DNA of 6,586 nt, taken from contig VBFX01000150.1 of the NCBI GenBank assembly GCA_005889395.1, positions 1-6,586 of the forward strand, given 5' to 3'. The DNA is from Chloroflexota bacterium (lineage in GTDB: Bacteria; Chloroflexota; Dormibacteria; CF-121). Positions 5,172 through 6,586 of the stretch are shown here, piece after piece; the first letter of the stretch is position 1; every line of letters begins with the position of its first letter. A model generated the notes under the pieces. That model worked only from the letters and a program-made list of their open reading frames with translations, searched no databases and was not told the DNA's origin. The translations under genes were made by a program, and so were the position numbers.

Positions 5172-5804
5172 TTAGTCGCGTTCGCCGCAGGCGGTGGCGA
5201 CTGCGCTGACGGCGGTGCGCAGGCTGGCGAGCTGGGCGGTCCAGTTGACGGTGCGCAGGTCCTGCCACTGCTCGATCCACTGGCGCCAGTCGTCGGCACC
5301 ATTGGCCCTGAGCGCCTGTAGGGCCGCGATAGCGGCCTGGCATGCCGCGTTGGGCTGCGGCAGGCACGCGGTACGGGCGGCCAGCAGGGCCGTCTGCCAC
5401 TTCTGCAGCTCCGCCGCGTCCTCGGCCTTGTCGGCGGCGATCGCACTGGGCGTCAGCGGCTGCTGCGCGGCAGCCCGCTCGGCCGTATCTTCGGCCACGT
5501 CGGCCTGATGCAGTGCCTTCAAGGTGTTGATGGCATCCTGGCAGGCGGCCGACACCGTGACTTTGGGCACCGGTCTGGCTGCGACGACCGGCTTGGTGAC
5601 GGCGTCTACCGCTTCGGCGTGGATCGCGGTCGCAGCAGCGGTCGCGGTCGCGTCTCGATGGGCCCGGGCCACGGTGGTGGTCGCCGCGACCAGACTGACC
5701 ACGCTGCCCTGCGCTTGAGGGGTCGCCCGGTTGCCGGCGTTGGCCGATAGGGTAACGAGGGCGAGCGCGGCGATCGCCCCTAGGATGATGGTCTTGGTTC
5801 GCAC
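5172..5804 (-). CDS. Secreted alanine-rich protein with two Cys-bounded helical repeats
   Basis: I do not recognise the family. The 210-residue product has a clear signal peptide: MRTKTI, a hydrophobic core LGAIAALALVTL, and a likely cut after SANA at residue 23. It is therefore probably periplasmic or exported. Residues 24-85 are low-complexity Ala/Thr/Val. The rest contains exactly four cysteines (88, 147, 155, 206). These bound two similar units: AACQDAINTLKAL ending in ALLAARTAC, and AACQAAIAALQAL ending in AVSAVATAC. Each may be a helical hairpin closed by a disulfide, the second with a tryptophan-rich middle (W173, W176, W180, W188). The GTG start at 5804 follows a full AAGGAGGA ribosome binding site. 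Downstream lies a terminator shared with the convergent kinase. The Crp-like gene is 85 bp upstream on the same strand, so co-transcription or control by it is possible. No clear promoter is visible in the gap. Confidence 0.8.
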   Translation of the reverse strand: MRTKTIILGAIAALALVTLSANAGNRATPQAQGSVVSLVAATTTVARAHRDATATAAATAIHAEAVDAVTKPVVAARPVPKVTVSAACQDAINTLKALHQADVAEDTAERAAAQQPLTPSAIAADKAEDAAELQKWQTALLAARTACLPQPNAACQAAIAALQALRANGADDWRQWIEQWQDLRTVNWTAQLASLRTAVSAVATACGERD

Positions 5805-5889
5805 GATTCGTCCTCCTTGCGGGGTAGTTCGCTTTCTACAACGGTGGAGGTCCAGCTCGCTTACGGCTGTCGAACGTGCGTTTGGAGTT

Positions 5890-6582
5890 CTAGGCCCGCT
5901 TGCGCAGTTCGTCGGGCCGAAGAATCGTGATCAGCCCGCCCTCCTGCCTGATGTCGCCCCGGACAGCGAAGCGGTGTAGCGCGCGGTTCACGTTTTCGCG
6001 GCTGGCCGATACCATCGCGGCAAGCGTGCGCTGGGAGAGACGCACGTCGATACGGATGCCATCCGGCGTGCGGCGTCCGTGCGATTGGCCCAGATCGAGA
6101 AGCTTGCGCGCGACGCGGCCGGTGATGTCGAGGAACGCGATCTCGGCCAGGCTCTCGTCGACCTGCTGCACGTAGCGGGCCAGCGCCTGCATCAGGTGAC
6201 GGCTCATCACCGCATGCTGATCGAGAAAGGACAGGAGTGATTCCTTGGGCACGCTGACGCATTCGGTCAGCTCCATCACCTGCGCATCCGCCGTCCGCGT
6301 CGTATCGCCCGAGAGTAAGGCGATCTCGCCGAAGGAATCGCCGGGCACGAGAATGGCGTAGACCGCCTCTGCCCCACCTCGACCCATTCGCGAGATCTTG
6401 ACCTGTCCCCGCCCGATGACGTAGAGGGCGTTGCCCACGTCGCCTTCCCGGAAGATGTAGCTGCCCTTGCGGAAGGTCTTCGACCTGGCGGCCGGCCCGA
6501 GTGCCTCGAGATCCTGCCGCGGCATGCCGCTGAAGAGCGCGGATCCGGCGAGGATCGCGACCAGATCCATGAGCGCCATCAT
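5890..6582 (-). CDS. Crp/Fnr-family transcriptional regulator
   Basis: The 230-residue protein has the standard two-domain layout. The cyclic-nucleotide-binding-like beta-barrel (about 15-120) includes FRKGSYIFREGDVGNALYVIGRGQVKI and the phosphate-binding-cassette-like GEIALLSGDTTRTADA (85-100). A long dimerisation helix (about 125-160) follows, and then a winged helix-turn-helix (about 165-220) with LSQRTLAAMVSASRENVNRAL as the recognition part. There is no N-terminal cysteine cluster, so it is not an oxygen-sensing Fnr. The cassette resembles cAMP-type Crp, but the ligand is not certain. Candidate starts are ATG 6582, 6579 and 6570. The frame is open to the window edge, so the ribosome binding site cannot be checked. 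The one beginning MDLVAIL (6570) fits family length well. It acts as a cytosolic DNA-binding regulator; targets are unknown. Confidence 0.92.
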   Translation of the reverse strand: MMALMDLVAILAGSALFSGMPRQDLEALGPAARSKTFRKGSYIFREGDVGNALYVIGRGQVKISRMGRGGAEAVYAILVPGDSFGEIALLSGDTTRTADAQVMELTECVSVPKESLLSFLDQHAVMSRHLMQALARYVQQVDESLAEIAFLDITGRVARKLLDLGQSHGRRTPDGIRIDVRLSQRTLAAMVSASRENVNRALHRFAVRGDIRQEGGLITILRPDELRKRA

Positions 6583-6586
6583 ATGG

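Noticed and set aside
4706..5446. Minus-strand open frame of 246 codons
   Set aside because: Arg/Pro/Ser-rich, antisense to the kinase and out of frame with the signal-peptide gene.
5824..5839. GTAG-N8-CTAC dyad upstream of the secreted-protein gene as a Crp site
   Set aside because: Only four bases per arm and no match to a Crp half-site; can occur by chance.

Overview
The window is a GC-rich stretch of bacterial chromosome carrying nine genes I can support. It holds no rRNA, tRNA, IS element or CRISPR array. High GC, GTG starts, a GT87 glycosyltransferase, a LigC/LigD-type ligase and a Crp/Fnr regulator fit a Pseudomonadota-like genome, but nothing here fixes the genus.

Layout, left to right: (1) the 3' part of a membrane glycosyltransferase of the GT87/DUF2029 type (+), whose end overlaps the end of (2) moaA (-), for molybdenum cofactor synthesis. 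(3) A LigC-like ATP-dependent DNA ligase (+) starts only 33 bp from moaA. The moaA promoter fills this gap and predicts a leaderless moaA mRNA. (4) A 62-residue charged protein (-) shares its stop tetranucleotide CTAG with the ligase gene. (5) A two-CBS-domain protein and (6) a membrane-anchored BON-domain protein (+) form an overlapping two-gene operon. It is read from an extended -10 promoter and closed by a strong intrinsic terminator. The gap between genes 4 and 5 holds a 12-bp inverted repeat and a separate dyad over the promoter. (7) After a short open frame that looks like a small or frameshifted gene comes a stand-alone kinase resembling the 5'-kinase domain of bacterial Pnkp (+). Its last codons are a bidirectional terminator. 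(8) A secreted, alanine-rich four-cysteine protein (-) converges on it and lies downstream of (9) a Crp/Fnr-family regulator (-) that reaches the right edge.

The window is not one obvious pathway. Two sub-themes stand out. One is nucleic-acid end processing, with a DNA ligase and a Pnkp-type kinase about 1.6 kb apart, which in Clostridium thermocellum Pnkp are parts of one polypeptide. The other is an envelope or stress module, with CBS sensor, BON membrane protein, secreted Cys-rich protein and Crp-like regulator. A functional link between them is inference only. I see no compelling evidence for a wholly new defence or mobile system. The most unusual items are the regulatory structures between genes 4 and 5, the leaderless moaA promoter overlapping the ligase start codon, the small frame before the kinase, and the Cys-bounded repeat protein.
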